A DNA stretch of 64,000 bases from Bdellovibrionales bacterium (GTDB taxonomy: Bacteria > Bdellovibrionota > Bdellovibrionia > Bdellovibrionales > Bdellovibrionaceae): NCBI GenBank assembly GCA_016713585.1, contig JADJOV010000023.1:434001-498000 (forward strand), written 5' to 3'. Each line of letters starts with the position of its first letter. Position 1 is the first letter of the stretch. Positions 29,999-40,384 of the stretch are shown here, in pieces. A program made the translations under genes and the position numbers. The notes below the pieces were generated by a model. That model saw nothing but the letters and a program-made list of their open reading frames with translations. It had not been told where the DNA came from and made no database searches.

Positions 29999-31012
29999 TC
30001 AATTCGAGTTATCCACTCTCAGTTCTCGCCCACGCACAGTCACTGACGGCATATCTATGAGCTCACCCCGTGGATAAATGGGAGGTGGGCCATGACGATG
30101 GAGCCAAGAAAGAAACTCCCGCTCAGGACCTCTGCAAATCATTTGTCGTGACTTTCCTTTTTCGTTGAGGTGATCGCCGACTAAGCGAACCTGGGATAAA
30201 ATTTCTTTGGGTCGCTTTTTACGGGCCAAAAGATAGCTTGTGGTGATTGTGTTGTTTCTAAACGGAAGATGTTTCTCAATACTGACAAACCACTCTGGCG
30301 CCGTCATGTGGGCCCGGTCGTGACACCAATCGGTCTTAGACTGACTAAGCAAGGGACAATCTCTCTGGTGAGTGCAAGGGGCCCAGATATAAAAACCACT
30401 GGCTATCAGCGCTTGCCGTACTTGCAGTAAACGCCGTCCATCTTCTGAGGTCGCAGGCTCAAGAATCATCAACGCCTCATTTTCAAAAATCCAATCTGGC
30501 AAGGAGGCAAGTTCAGTCAGGGCGTATGAAAAAACAGAGAGTGTTTTGCCAGGGTCATGGCTCACTTCATTTTTCTGATAGTCTTGGACATATCTCCACT
30601 GATTTTCTAAAAGATTCCAACAGACCTGCGAGGGCTCAATTAAGTTGAAACGAGACAGATTTGTCTTGGCTTGCAAGCCCTGGCTGGCTGAGCCCAATCC
30701 TGCACCAAAATCCAACACATGCTCGAGACCGTCGAAAAATCCCACGGCGTGGCCCCGTTGGATCGCAAGGATATTTCGAGCCAAATTTAATGGATGAAAG
30801 TAGACAAGGTAGGCAACCTGGGCCCAGCGCTCACTCCAAGGAGTTTCCCTCTCTGGATTTTGAATATAAAAGTCAGAGAGCCTAACAATTGACTCTGCTA
30901 GTTTCTCTGATTGCTGAAGACTCAGACCTAGCTTTGCGAGGGCCTTGCTCACATGAATTTCAAGAGTTGGTGAAATCAACTCTAAGGTGAGAGGCTCAAT
31001 TTTCGATTTCAT
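29999..31012 (-). CDS. Rsm22-like small ribosomal subunit methyltransferase
   Basis: 337 residues with an S-adenosylmethionine-binding core: motif I VLDFGAGLGSASQ (about residues 108-120) and a later NLIEPSQ acidic loop. A cysteine-rich region CTHQRDCPLLSQSKTDWCHDR matches the Rsm22 family, in which these cysteines are thought to hold an iron-sulfur cluster or zinc. The C-terminal SYLLARKK element is also typical. Bacterial members are probably rRNA methyltransferases or assembly factors, substrate unproven. The start lies inside the end of the glycosyltransferase gene (17 bp overlap), so the two are coupled. Confidence 0.75.
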   Translation of the reverse strand: MKSKIEPLTLELISPTLEIHVSKALAKLGLSLQQSEKLAESIVRLSDFYIQNPERETPWSERWAQVAYLVYFHPLNLARNILAIQRGHAVGFFDGLEHVLDFGAGLGSASQGLQAKTNLSRFNLIEPSQVCWNLLENQWRYVQDYQKNEVSHDPGKTLSVFSYALTELASLPDWIFENEALMILEPATSEDGRRLLQVRQALIASGFYIWAPCTHQRDCPLLSQSKTDWCHDRAHMTAPEWFVSIEKHLPFRNNTITTSYLLARKKRPKEILSQVRLVGDHLNEKGKSRQMICRGPEREFLSWLHRHGPPPIYPRGELIDMPSVTVRGRELRVDNSN

Positions 31013-32029
31013 CTATAACGTCCTGGACACTAATATTATCTAGGCAGTAAAACTCCTTACATCTGGTTTCAAGACACTCGAAATCCGCAGGACATTGCAC
31101 CTTTGGCGCGAGAACGACAACCTGACTACCCCTGGCCCTCCAGCGAGTGGGACTTTGAACTCGCACAGGTGAATAAATTCCTATCGCTCGAACGCCGAGG
31201 AGGCAGTCAAGTGTAAGACTCCAGTGCTCGGGGCAACCACGGATTTTGCATGAGCTAAAACACCCAGAAGTTCGGCAGAGGAAAGACTATTTTGCAAAAT
31301 TTTGACTTGAGAATCACCTCGAAATTCTTTTTTTATTTCAACAAGCCAGGGTTCATCTGCGAGTGTGCCTGTCACGACCACAACGTGATTTTTTTTTGTT
31401 TCACGAATCAGCGTCAAATAGTTTTTGATTTTCCAATTCAATGCAGACCCTGCCATTCCAGGATGAATAACAACATACTGACGGGGCGAGAGTTCCCATT
31501 TTTCAACTTTCACCTCATGGTGGGGTTCAAGTCTCAAAATTGGCGTCGGAACTGAAATCGGCGCAACAAAACGCGCAGACTCGGTCTGCTTATGGAGGCT
31601 ATAATAGACCAAATCACGATTGTAATCCGCTTCATGCTGAAGTGCCAAAGAACGCCGCTGTCTCAGGCTTCGATTTAGAAACAAAAAACTATGCCACTGG
31701 CTGCGAGTCCCTCCGCGAAGGGGAACCCGACTGATCCATAGGGCCAAGGAGACCCACCAAGGAGCTTGAAAACTGATTGCAACCTTGGGCTTTGTTTCGC
31801 TGAGGAAGCGAAACAAACACACGAAGCCTTCCCATTTTTCCTTTCGATTGAGCTCAATATATTTTCGCGGTGGGACTGCGTGATCTGGAACAAATCCTAG
31901 ATCTCTAGAAACCACCCATTGAATGTCATACTCTTGAAGAGGTTGTAATTCATCGACCGGCAAGGTGCTCACAAGGTCGCCAATTTTATCTAAGCGAATA
32001 AGTACAGCAACTGGCTTCACTGAGTTCAC
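30996..32029 (-). pseudogene. Glycosyltransferase family 9 (heptosyltransferase-like), frameshifted
   Basis: The first 282 residues show the GT9 pattern: N-terminal LIRLDKIGDLVSTLP, a C-terminal nucleotide-sugar domain with VIHPGMAGSALNWK, and VAPSTGVLHLTASS. The frame then shifts: adding one base near 31195-31203 (CTCC to CTCCC) gives the expected LGVRAIGIYSPVR continuation and about 60 further residues to a stop at 30996. GT9 enzymes transfer heptose or similar sugars in lipopolysaccharide core synthesis at the inner membrane. Its start overlaps the gcvP stop by 4 bp. Confidence 0.8.
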
Positions 32030-34954
32030 TTATAGTCCTCAACTGGCGGGCAACTACAAACAAGATTTCGATCACCATAAGCATTATCTACCCTTCCGAC
32101 AGCTGGAAATATCTTATTTGCTGCCAGCCATGGCGCAGGAAATGCCGCCTCTTCTCGAGAGTATGGGTAAGTCCATTCTGTCTTGGTCACTGTTTTCATT
32201 GTGTGTGGTGAATTCTTTAAAGGATTATTGTGGCGATCCATTTTTCCAGATTCAATTTGAGTAATTTCTCGCCGAATCGAGATCATCGCCTCGATAAATC
32301 GATCTAGCTCAGGCTTTGATTCGCTCTCTGTGGGCTCGACCATTAAGGTTCCAGCCACTGGCCAGGACATCGTGGGAGCGTGAAATCCATAATCCATCAA
32401 GCGCTTAGCCACATCGGTGACGTCGACATCGGAAGTTTTCTTCAAAGCTCGTAGATCCAAGATACACTCATGGGCAACAAAGCCACTCGCACCTTTGTAC
32501 AAAACTGGATAGAAGCTTTCGAGTTTCTTGGCGATATAATTTGCGCTCAAAATGCTCACGAGCGTAGCCTCTCTCAAACCCTCAGCTCCCATCATTTTTA
32601 TGTAAGCCCAGGAGATTGGCAAAATACTAGCGCTTCCCCATGGAGCCGATGTCGTCGAGGTGATTCCCGTTTTTGGCCCGCACTCCGGAACCAAAGTATG
32701 GCTGGGTAAGTAAGGTGCGAGGTGTGCTCGTACACCGATGGGACCAACACCAGGGCCGCCTCCCCCGTGCGGAATGCTAAACGTTTTATGAAGATTCATA
32801 TGGGCAACATCGGGGCCAAACTCGCCGGGTCGACTGACGGCGACAAGGGCATTCATGTTTGCTCCGTCCATATAGACTTGGCCCCCATTTTTATGGACCA
32901 CCGCACATATTTCAGAAATCCCCTCTTCAAAGACCCCATGGGTCGAGGGGTAAGTAATCATCAGAGCTGCGAGTTTGTCTTTATGCATTTCGGCCTTCGT
33001 TTTGAGGTCACCAATATCAACATTGCCATTATCAGCACAGTTAACCACAACCACCTGCATTCCTGCCATGGCCGCAGAAGCAGGATTAGTTCCATGGGCA
33101 GAGCTCGGAATTAAACAAATATTACGATGCCTTTCGCCACGGGTTTCGAAATATTTTCGAATCACTAATAGTCCTGCGTATTCACCCTGGGAACCGGCGT
33201 TGGGTTGTAGTGAAACTGCGGCAAACCCCGTTAATTCACATAATTGCCTTTCAAGATCATGAATCATTTCAATCAAACCAGTGGCTTGATCCACGGGAAC
33301 AAAAGGGTGAAGCTGACTGATTTCTGGCCACGAGACTGGCAATAGCTCTGTTGTGGCATTCAGCTTCATTGTGCAAGAACCCAAGGGAATCATGGAATGG
33401 GTCAGAGTGATATCTTTGTTTTGGAGCGAATGAATATATCGGAGAAGTTCAGTCTCACTATGATGAGAATTAAAAACAGGATGGGTCAAATAGGTCGACT
33501 TCCGACAAAATTGAGAATCCCAAGATTTGCTTCAAGGTGCGATCAATCAAATCAACAGAAAGCTTCGCCCCATGTCCAGGCGCAAAAGCGTCCCAGATAC
33601 TGTGAACCGTTTTCGCGCAACAGGTTTCATCAAGGGCGATTCCCAAGGTCAGGGAATCTACCTTTCTAAAGTTGAGTCGCTGTTTAAGGCCTTCCTGCAA
33701 AATCGTCTGAATCAAATCAGAGGTGTTGTGTGCTGTCCCAGGTTGGATCAAAATAGTATCAAAGAAGTATTTCCCTTTGACATTAAATCCTAACTGTTTA
33801 AGTCCTTCAGCAGCAATTGCGGCCAAACGATGAGTTCTTTGCGCAATTTTTCGCAAACCTTCCGGCCCATGATAAACCGCATACATGCTGACCATATTGG
33901 CGAGCAAGACCTGGGCCGTGCAAATATTCGAAGTCGCCTTTTCTCTTCGAATATGCTGCTCTCGAGTCTGCAAAGCGAGACGAAGAGCCGAGTTCCCTTT
34001 CGAGTCAACGGAAACTCCAATCAGTCGCCCTGGCATTAGCCGTTTGTGGGCTTCCTTTGTTGCTAAAAAAGCCGCATGAGGGCCTCCAAAACCCAAGGGA
34101 ACTCCGAAACGCTGAGAATTTCCTATGACGATATCGGCTCCCCATTCTCCGGGCGGAGTGAGTAAAGTCAAAGAAAGCAAATCTGCGCCGGCAACAAGGA
34201 GGGCTCCGTGATCATGAACTCGCTGGGTCAGATCTCGGTAGTCTTCAATGAATCCATAAGTATTCGGGTACTGAACAAAAGCGGCAAATATTGGCTTCTG
34301 AAATTTATACTGGCTGGGCTCCTCAAGAATCATTTCTAAGCCAAGAGGCTCACTTCGGGTTTTTAATACCTCAATAATTTGCGGATGAAGCCCCGGAGAG
34401 ACGACAAAAGATTTAACCTGTTCATTCTTATGAATTGAGTAGGCCATTGACATGGCCTCGGCGGCAGCCGTCCCCTCGTCCAAAAGTGATGAGTTTGAAA
34501 TTTCCATGGCCGTCAAATCTCTCACTAGAGTCTGAAAATTCAGAAGGGCCTCAAGTCGTCCTTGCGATATTTCTGCCTGATAGGGAGTATAAGCCGTATA
34601 CCACACAGGATTCTCGAAAACATTACGTTGAATCACCGCAGGAGTTATTGTGCCGGCATACCCCATACCTATCAGTGATTTATAAACTTTGTTTTTACCC
34701 ATCATCGTCTTAAGCTGGGCAATCAGGTCGAACTCAGAAACTCCATCACCGATTTGTGGTTTTCGATCTGAGAGGATCGTCTTTGGTAGAATTTTCTGAG
34801 CCATTTCTTGAAGTGAGGTAAACCCCAACTCCTTTAGCATAAGGTCTTGCTGTTTGGGATTTGGCCCAATATGCCGAGCTTTAAATTCTTGTTGAGTTGA
34901 ATAGTCGGACAGGCGAAGTGAATGGGATGAATTAGGCGAAAACTTGTTTGACAT
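32026..34954 (-). pseudogene. gcvP: Glycine dehydrogenase (decarboxylating), P protein, one frameshift
   Basis: PLP enzyme of the glycine cleavage system. The first piece (start 34954, about 494 residues) opens with ARHIGPNPKQQDLMLKELG and carries the alpha-half; the second (about 485 residues) starts at TYLTHPVFNSHHSETELLRYIHSLQNKD and has the PLP-lysine motif NLHKTFSIPHGGGGPG. Together they have the length and order of the fused homodimeric P protein (about 970 residues), rather than two separate GcvPA/GcvPB subunits: the break falls inside the joining segment. Removing one C at 33493-33494 restores reading. gcvT and gcvH are not in the window. The ATG at 34954 follows GAGAGG by 6 bp. Confidence 0.9.
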
Positions 34955-34960
34955 TGATAA

Positions 34961-35005
34961 CCTCTCATTTTGAGAGGCCGAGCCTAGCACAGGAGTTCTA
35001 GGCTC
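34961..35005 (-). promoter_or_regulatory. Two consecutive hairpins in the gcvP leader, one enclosing the ribosome binding site
   Basis: On the minus strand GAGCCTAG (10-nt loop) CTAGGCTC forms a perfect 8-bp stem at 34980-35005. It is followed by CCTCTCA AAA TGAGAGG (34961-34977), a 7-bp stem whose 3' arm contains the GAGAGG ribosome binding site. There is no T-tract, so it is not a standard terminator. A translational control element is plausible; I do not recognise a glycine riboswitch. Confidence 0.5.
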
Positions 35006-35034
35006 GTCTAGATTCCTTTGACCAAGTCCTTCAG

Positions 35035-35496
35035 TTAAGCTCGTCTGGCTGACGCTCTGCCGATCGCTTTCTTGGGTGCACGCTTGGCCGCACCTTTCTG
35101 AGCGGCAGCTGCAACACCCCTTCGAGGGGCTCTGGTGGTTTTGCGAGGAGAAGCCTTCTTAAGCAAAGCTTTTTCTATTTTAGCCTTCTGAGCAACGGCC
35201 TTCTTCTTATAAGCGCTGAGATTCTTTTCAACATCATCGGCAGATTTCACAATGAGAGAAATGGCTTTACTGACTTCACGGTCCAGTTCCATTTGTGCTT
35301 TTGAGATGCTTCTAACCATTTTTTGATATTGAGCATAGGCCTGTTTAACTGTTTTATGCTTTTCAGAGGTCCAGAGCTGATTCAATTGTTTACTTTTGCC
35401 TTTCAACTCACTGCTGACTTTATCAAAGTCAGCAAGAAAACTTTGAACATTTTTATTTCGCGAAAGATTTTGAATGATTTTTTGTGTTAGAGTCAT
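35035..35496 (-). CDS. Coiled-coil protein with basic Ala/Lys/Arg tail
   Basis: 153 residues. The first 110 are predicted helical with coiled-coil character (AQMELDREVSKAISLIVKSADDVEKN), and the last 45 form a strongly basic low-complexity tail (KASPRKTTRAPRRGVAAAAQ and onward), as in bacterial histone H1-like or nucleoid-associated proteins. A DNA-binding or compaction role is suggested only by composition. It is monocistronic or the first gene upstream of gcvP, separated by 81 bp containing hairpins. No signal peptide. Confidence 0.6.
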   Translation of the reverse strand: MTLTQKIIQNLSRNKNVQSFLADFDKVSSELKGKSKQLNQLWTSEKHKTVKQAYAQYQKMVRSISKAQMELDREVSKAISLIVKSADDVEKNLSAYKKKAVAQKAKIEKALLKKASPRKTTRAPRRGVAAAAQKGAAKRAPKKAIGRASARRA

Positions 35497-35637
35497 ATGG
35501 TCTCCTCGTGATTCCTTGTTAGCGTTCTCATTTGTGCATTCTCATTTTTGACTTACTCTGGTAGAGAGGTATATCAACCTCCCCTTGCAAAAGATAGTCT
35601 TTTTAAAGGGGATCTCTCTAGCAAACTAGATAGCAAA

Positions 35638-36960
35638 CTAGAGGGTAAACTGGGCTGAACTGATCAACATGCCTGGAATTTTTCTTCCCCCGAGCGAGCG
35701 TCTAAAATAGGTGCCAACAGCAGGATCAGTTTCTTGAAAATCAGTTAAAGCGAGAAGCGATTTTCCCCAGAGATCATAGACACTTTCATCAAATCTCATG
35801 TTCTGGATTGGGCCAACAATTCGGCCCGCTTCGACCCAGAAACATCCAAACCTAGTCATTCCTGTGAGTCGTGCCGACAAATGATCAGACCACGCCAGAT
35901 AATGCAAGTTTGAAATATAGAGCCCCGTCTCTAGTTGGGGCAAAATTTCTTCCTGCGTTAAGGTCCCCGGAAGGATTTCGGGGGATCTTAAACTCTCGCT
36001 ATCATTGGCACCATTGGAAGGCACAGAAAACTCTAGCGAAGACTTTGTATTGGTCAAAAAACGAATGAAATTTCCTTGGCTAATCAAGTCAACCTGGGAA
36101 GCCGAGACCTCCCCACGAGAATTAAATTTAGGGCAAAGATGTAAATCAAAATTTTCACGCAAACTTAACAGCGGAGAGAGTCTCACTTCGCTACGGGCAA
36201 GTTTCAAGAATGGTGAGGTTCCTTGTTGAAATGCTTTTTGACTCAACACTCCCCATTCAAAATGTCCTAAGATCTCTGACACAGCGGCCGGCGCCAAATA
36301 GAGTCGATAGGCTCCTGGCTCAACCACCTTCAGCGGCTTGCTCATCAATGAAAGCTTGGCTTTCGCATCTTCAAAAGATTTTTTCCATTCAAAATCAGAC
36401 CATGTGGTTCCCGAATAACACCCCTTAACAGATCTATCATCAAGAAAAAGTGAATAATCCACAAAAAACGAATCTGTCGAAAACCAGTGGGACTGACCGA
36501 GTGAGTTTCTATTGGCGGAGATGACAGATCCTGAACAAATAAGACCGACGAAATCTGAACCAGCTGCGGATCCCGCCACATAACGAGTTAATTCTGCTGC
36601 CTTGGGATAGTCTCCGACGAGATTAGAACTGCTTTCTCCATTATTTCTTATTTTCACCTGAAATGGATCTGGCGGAAGTTTTTCGAGGAGCTGTCGGGCC
36701 CTTCCTAAATTCAGAAGGCTTAACGAAATATCATCCTTTGGTCTGAGCGCTAACGACCAACGTAAATGAATTGTTTTACCACGATCTTGAAGCTGCATTT
36801 CAAGTTCTGCCTGTTGCACGTGAGTTGTCTGTCGAATTCGGGCCTTATTGAAACGAATAAAATCCGTTTCTTCAGCCGAAAAGACCAGACTCAGAGCTTC
36901 TTCGGATCTCAACGATGCAAAAGAGCATCCGCAACGACCGAAAATCCTTTGTAAGAACAT
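35638..36960 (-). CDS. pmbA: TldE/PmbA family protein (metalloprotease subunit)
   Basis: A 440-residue member of the TldD/PmbA (modulator of DNA gyrase) family, as judged from overall layout, the region LRENFDLHLCPKFNSRGEVSASQVDLISQG, and the C-terminal TGLYISNLHYLAWSDHLSARLTGMTRFGCFWVEAGRIVGPI. It lacks the HExxxH zinc motif seen in the neighbour, as expected for the inactive TldE subunit of the TldD/TldE heterodimer. The heterodimer degrades unfolded peptides and processes microcins in E. coli. It begins 9 bp after tldD, forming a two-gene operon. Confidence 0.8.
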   Translation of the reverse strand: MFLQRIFGRCGCSFASLRSEEALSLVFSAEETDFIRFNKARIRQTTHVQQAELEMQLQDRGKTIHLRWSLALRPKDDISLSLLNLGRARQLLEKLPPDPFQVKIRNNGESSSNLVGDYPKAAELTRYVAGSAAGSDFVGLICSGSVISANRNSLGQSHWFSTDSFFVDYSLFLDDRSVKGCYSGTTWSDFEWKKSFEDAKAKLSLMSKPLKVVEPGAYRLYLAPAAVSEILGHFEWGVLSQKAFQQGTSPFLKLARSEVRLSPLLSLRENFDLHLCPKFNSRGEVSASQVDLISQGNFIRFLTNTKSSLEFSVPSNGANDSESLRSPEILPGTLTQEEILPQLETGLYISNLHYLAWSDHLSARLTGMTRFGCFWVEAGRIVGPIQNMRFDESVYDLWGKSLLALTDFQETDPAVGTYFRRSLGGRKIPGMLISSAQFTL

Positions 36961-36969
36961 TCGACAAAT

Positions 36970-38404
36970 CTAGCGCTCATTTGAGCCTCCAAAGACGTCG
37001 ATTCCCTCAAACAAACAATAAGGCGATGAGTGGCCAACAAATATAATCTGATTGGGCTCCCCTTTGCCACACCAAGGAGTGCCATAGACCTCCTCGTAAG
37101 CGCTGACTCTTTTTAGCTTCCTCCAAAAAGGGACAGAGGTGCCACGATAGTTTGGATTTTTGAGAACCTGCGTGATACGACCATCTTGAATAAGTTGGGC
37201 ATACTACATCCAAACTGAAATTTATTTCGAGTGTCGTCGATTGAAAAAGATCGATTTGAATGCATAATCACTCCGGATTCAACAGCGGCAATCATATCAT
37301 CTAACGAATCAACGCCTCTCTCAAGATTGACATTGGCCATCCGATCAATGGGAGGTCGATTCCAGGATGAAGATCTAAAATTTGCAACCCCAGAGATTCC
37401 AGACCGACTCTGTGACTCAAGCCCACCGAGACCTCGAAGCAAAACTCCACCCTGAATGAGGTACTCCCGAGTCGCGGCTAGACCGCTTTCATCAAAACCA
37501 TAACTCCCGAGTTCGCCGAAGCGAGTTGGATCAAAAACAATATTCATTAAATGGCTTCCATATTGCAATGTTCCAAAATCTGTGGGCCTCACAAAACTAC
37601 TTCCAGCGTAATTACGTTCATCGCCTAGAATTCGGTCGAGCTCGAGGGATGTCCAACTGATTCATGAATTTGAAGCATCATTTGATCGGGCGCCAAAATT
37701 AAATCCATCTTCCCATTTGGCAAGTCGTCAGCAGACACAAGTTCTAAGGCCTGTCTGGCCAAAATCTCACAGTTCGGAAGGAGTCGGTGTCGACTAAATA
37801 ATTCTGATCCTATCTGGTAACAAAGTGCCTGAGGTCCATTTTGAGTGCGAGTCTGGGCGATATCTCCATCGACCGCCGTTGCTGCAAAAGACAAATAAAC
37901 CATTGAGAAAGCTTGTTCAATATCTTTCCCGTTTGAACCCAGCGAATGGGATTGAATTTCAACAACCTTGGCCTCAGCAATTCGAGTTTTAATTTTTTCC
38001 GAAACCTTCATTGCCAGGCTACAATCTCTGAGAATACTCAAGGCTTCTTGCTCGCCGAGATTGTCCAGAGACTTCTGAACATGGCTTCGATATTGGCCTC
38101 GACTCGCGGGACGTTGGTTCACAGTCCAGGTACAAACCGGAAATTCAGAAGCGACCTTTGTGAGTTCCAAGGCCTTTTCAAAGGCTGCCTGGATACCATC
38201 GGGGCTTGTGTCAGAGGTTCCTGAGTACCCATATTGACCATTGGCAAAAACTTCCACTCGAATCCCGACATTCCAATCGATGAAATTCGGTTCACAAATT
38301 TCATTAACGACCTTTCGTTGGGTCGCCTTCTCAGAAAAATAACTAAGCCCGACCCAATCTGCGGAGTGTTTGATTGGCTTAAGGAGTGATTCCAAGTCTT
38401 TCAT
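36970..38404 (-). pseudogene. tldD: TldD family metalloprotease, two frameshifts
   Basis: Catalytic partner of TldE. The first 259 residues end with the zinc-binding HESVGHP (HExxxH). One extra C at 37646-37648 restores HPLELDRILGDERNYAG and the middle block with FDPTRFGELGSYGFDESG and NMxxERG-type residues. A second one-base loss near 37204-37206 separates the C-terminal block (QVLKNPNYRGTSVPFWRKL, VYGTPWCGKGEPNQ, VGHSSPYCLFEGIDVFGGSNER), which then ends at TAG 36970-36972. The restored protein is about 480 residues, the normal family size. TldE follows 9 bp downstream. Confidence 0.85.
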
Positions 38405-38434
38405 CGCACACTCCTCACCTACACTTGGCCTAAG

Positions 38435-39373
38435 TTAATAGTTGATTGCCAATTCGAAAATCAAAAAATCCGAATTGTTGCCGCTCGAACGTCTAACTCC
38501 AACTGATGGTTCCCAGGTCGTGCCCCTAAACTTAAACGTGGCCGAGCTGTTTCCCGTTTCGGATTGGTCTAATAGATTTTTATAGCGGATCATATCCAGA
38601 TCCAATACCCACTGCGTAAATGCGGTGAATCCAACTCCGACCTTCCAGAAGGATGAGCTCAAGGACTCAATAGAGTTAACCAAACTTGCAGACGGGGTTT
38701 TGAGCAAGTTGGCACGACTGATAACTTCATTAAGACGTTCTACCGATTGATCATAGCGCTCTGAGGCGTAGGCCAATTTGAACTTGAACCAGGTGAATGG
38801 CCGATAAACCAAATGCAGCTTAGTTTCGAATTGATTAATCTTAAACTCTTGGGTGTTGTTTCCGGCACTGATTAGGCGCCTCTTGAATACTGATGAGGTC
38901 CCAGAGAAATCCTGACGAAGAAGAGTTGGTCCCAGACTTATGCCTGTGACCAAACTTTGAGGTTGTTCAGGGTTGCCGAAGCGAAGAAAATATTCATAGC
39001 CTACAACCACTCCGAGGGAGGAAAAACCAGTCTCTGGAGTCTCTGATTTCATCAGGGTGGTATCAAGACCTGAAGCGCCCGCCTCAAAACCCAGACCAGC
39101 AGAAAAACTTGTTTGATTGCTGACACTCGTGCCTATTGTATCTGTGATCTCCGATTTGACCCTGGACCCATCGATCTCAATTGACTGTAGATGCATCTGT
39201 TCGCTATCAGTCTCGCTCAGAGACTTTGTCCAGGAAAGACCTCTACTTTCATAGGCAGCTCCAGATTCAGAGTTAACGGAAAATGAGTCAGCCAAGGACC
39301 CATTTGAAATTGTCATTGACAAGAAAATCACTGTGAGCCGAAATAGTTTTGGGGGTCTAGAGTTTTGTTTCAT
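38435..39373 (-). CDS. Exported protein, probable outer-membrane beta-barrel
   Basis: About 312 residues starting at the ATG that directly precedes a signal peptide (KLFRLTVIFLSMTISNGSLA); an upstream in-frame ATG adds 12 residues and cannot be excluded. The mature part is rich in alternating hydrophobic/polar strands such as NQFETKLHLVYRPFTWFKFKLAYAS and ends with SDFLIFELAINY, a C-terminal aromatic as in many outer-membrane barrels. No named family is recognised. It is adjacent to, but separated from, the charged secreted-protein gene on the other strand. Confidence 0.6.
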   Translation of the reverse strand: MKQNSRPPKLFRLTVIFLSMTISNGSLADSFSVNSESGAAYESRGLSWTKSLSETDSEQMHLQSIEIDGSRVKSEITDTIGTSVSNQTSFSAGLGFEAGASGLDTTLMKSETPETGFSSLGVVVGYEYFLRFGNPEQPQSLVTGISLGPTLLRQDFSGTSSVFKRRLISAGNNTQEFKINQFETKLHLVYRPFTWFKFKLAYASERYDQSVERLNEVISRANLLKTPSASLVNSIESLSSSFWKVGVGFTAFTQWVLDLDMIRYKNLLDQSETGNSSATFKFRGTTWEPSVGVRRSSGNNSDFLIFELAINY

Positions 39374-39548
39374 TTTGAAATAGTGCCAGGCACCTTTCAA
39401 TTTGGGCAATCTAAATTAAAAAGAATTAATTTGCTTTTCATTCGGTTTTTGTTTGATTGCGGTAACCTGAATTAAGTCAGAGTCACCTTCAAGAAGATAA
39501 ATGAAGAATGAAAAATAAATGATAGAGCTAGAAAAGAATCAGATAGAA

Positions 39549-39590
39549 AATAAATGTAAACATAAATGTAAATGTAAATATAAATGTAAA
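39549..39590 (+). repeat. Imperfect TAAATG(T) repeats upstream of a secreted-protein gene
   Basis: The stretch consists of five or so degenerate 6-bp units of the type AAATGTAAA in an A/T-only context and ends about 30 bp before the ATG at 39620. Related GTAACT/GTAAAT units recur in the HNH unit flanks (about 28960-28985 and 41640-41655). It may reflect an A-rich promoter region. Confidence 0.5.
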
Positions 39591-39619
39591 AACAAATAAA
39601 CAAGTTTCCAGGAGGAAAT

Positions 39620-40042
39620 ATGAACTTAAAAAAATCGCATCTCAACAAATTGTCACTTGTATCCGTTGTCGCAGTTTTCGCCGTATCTTTTGGATCCCAA
39701 GCCGAAAACGAAACGTCGCCCAGGCAGGAAATCAAAGAAGATAGGGCTCAAATCAATATTGATAAGCAAAAACTAGAAGAGGCTCGAGCTGTGCGTGATT
39801 CTGCCCAACAAAAAATTCAAGCCGACAGACAAAAATTAAGAGATGATCGCCAGAGTGGGGCGCCTCAAGAGCAGTTGGCTGCCGATCGGGAAACACTTAA
39901 ACAGGATATAAAAACAAGGAACGAAGATCAGAAAAAAGTGCGCGAAGAGCGACACCAATTGAATAAAGACAGATCTGAACTCCATAAGGATCGACACGAA
40001 CAGCGAGCAGAACGACGAAAGAAAAGGGCCGACCGTCACTAA
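39620..40042 (+). CDS. Exported highly charged helical protein
   Basis: 140 residues. A signal peptide (KLSLVSVVAVFAVSFGSQA, about residues 10-28) is followed by a continuous Lys/Arg/Asp/Glu/Gln-rich helical region with repeats of the type DKQKLEEAR, DRQKLRDDR and DRxELHKDRHEQR. This suggests a coiled-coil or highly charged periplasmic filament-like protein. The ribosome binding site CCAGGAGGAAAT gives a strong GGAGG 5 bp from the ATG. Function unknown. Confidence 0.75.
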   Translation: MNLKKSHLNKLSLVSVVAVFAVSFGSQAENETSPRQEIKEDRAQINIDKQKLEEARAVRDSAQQKIQADRQKLRDDRQSGAPQEQLAADRETLKQDIKTRNEDQKKVREERHQLNKDRSELHKDRHEQRAERRKKRADRH

Positions 40043-40289
40043 TAGTTTACGCAGGATTGTCTCAACCAAACCCGCATCCCCGTAATCAGAGTTAAAGGAG
40101 ATGATATCCAAGAGACTGTCATACAGCTTTGATTGCGATAAATATAGCTCGGCAAATCAAAAAAATCTCCATCCATGTCCCCCAGTATCAAGAAAGATGT
40201 CGCCTGGGGTTTTGACATCATCGATCTCAGAATGGTGCACAATCTTAACACCAGCTAGACGATAGACCGGAAGCCCACTAAAAACAGGC
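40043..40289 (+). other. Intergenic region between the charged protein and HNH unit copy B
   Basis: About 250 bp. It includes AAACCCGCATCCCC (near 40070), which recurs next to the right end of copy A (near 29038) and, with one change, copy B, so this may be the relic of another unit end. A short minus-strand frame (40039-40251) shows no recognisable product. Confidence 0.4.
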
Positions 40290-40336
40290 GGTCATCCATG
40301 ACTCATGGGCCTCTTGGCCGGCCCTGAAACCCGCCG

Positions 40337-40361
40337 TTGGACGCTCGTCGTGAGCGTCCAA
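40337..40361 (+). other. Conserved hairpin in HNH unit, copy B
   Basis: Perfect 10-bp stem, TTGGACGCTC with GAGCGTCCAA, loop GTCGT. It lies at the same place relative to the HNH stop as in copy A, where one stem base differs. Confidence 0.65.
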
Positions 40362-40384
40362 GCAAAAAGAATCAGATGATAAAA

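Noticed and set aside
32026..34954. Separate GcvPA and GcvPB subunits
   Set aside because: The break lies inside a segment matching the joined single-chain P protein, and one extra C restores it; two-subunit genes would have their own starts and ends.
34980..35034. Glycine riboswitch upstream of gcvP
   Set aside because: Leader is too short and lacks the conserved tandem aptamer features; only the simple hairpins are present.
39472..39735. Minus-strand frame with Ile/Tyr repeats near 39560
   Set aside because: It is a shadow of the A/T repeat and of the charged secreted-protein gene.
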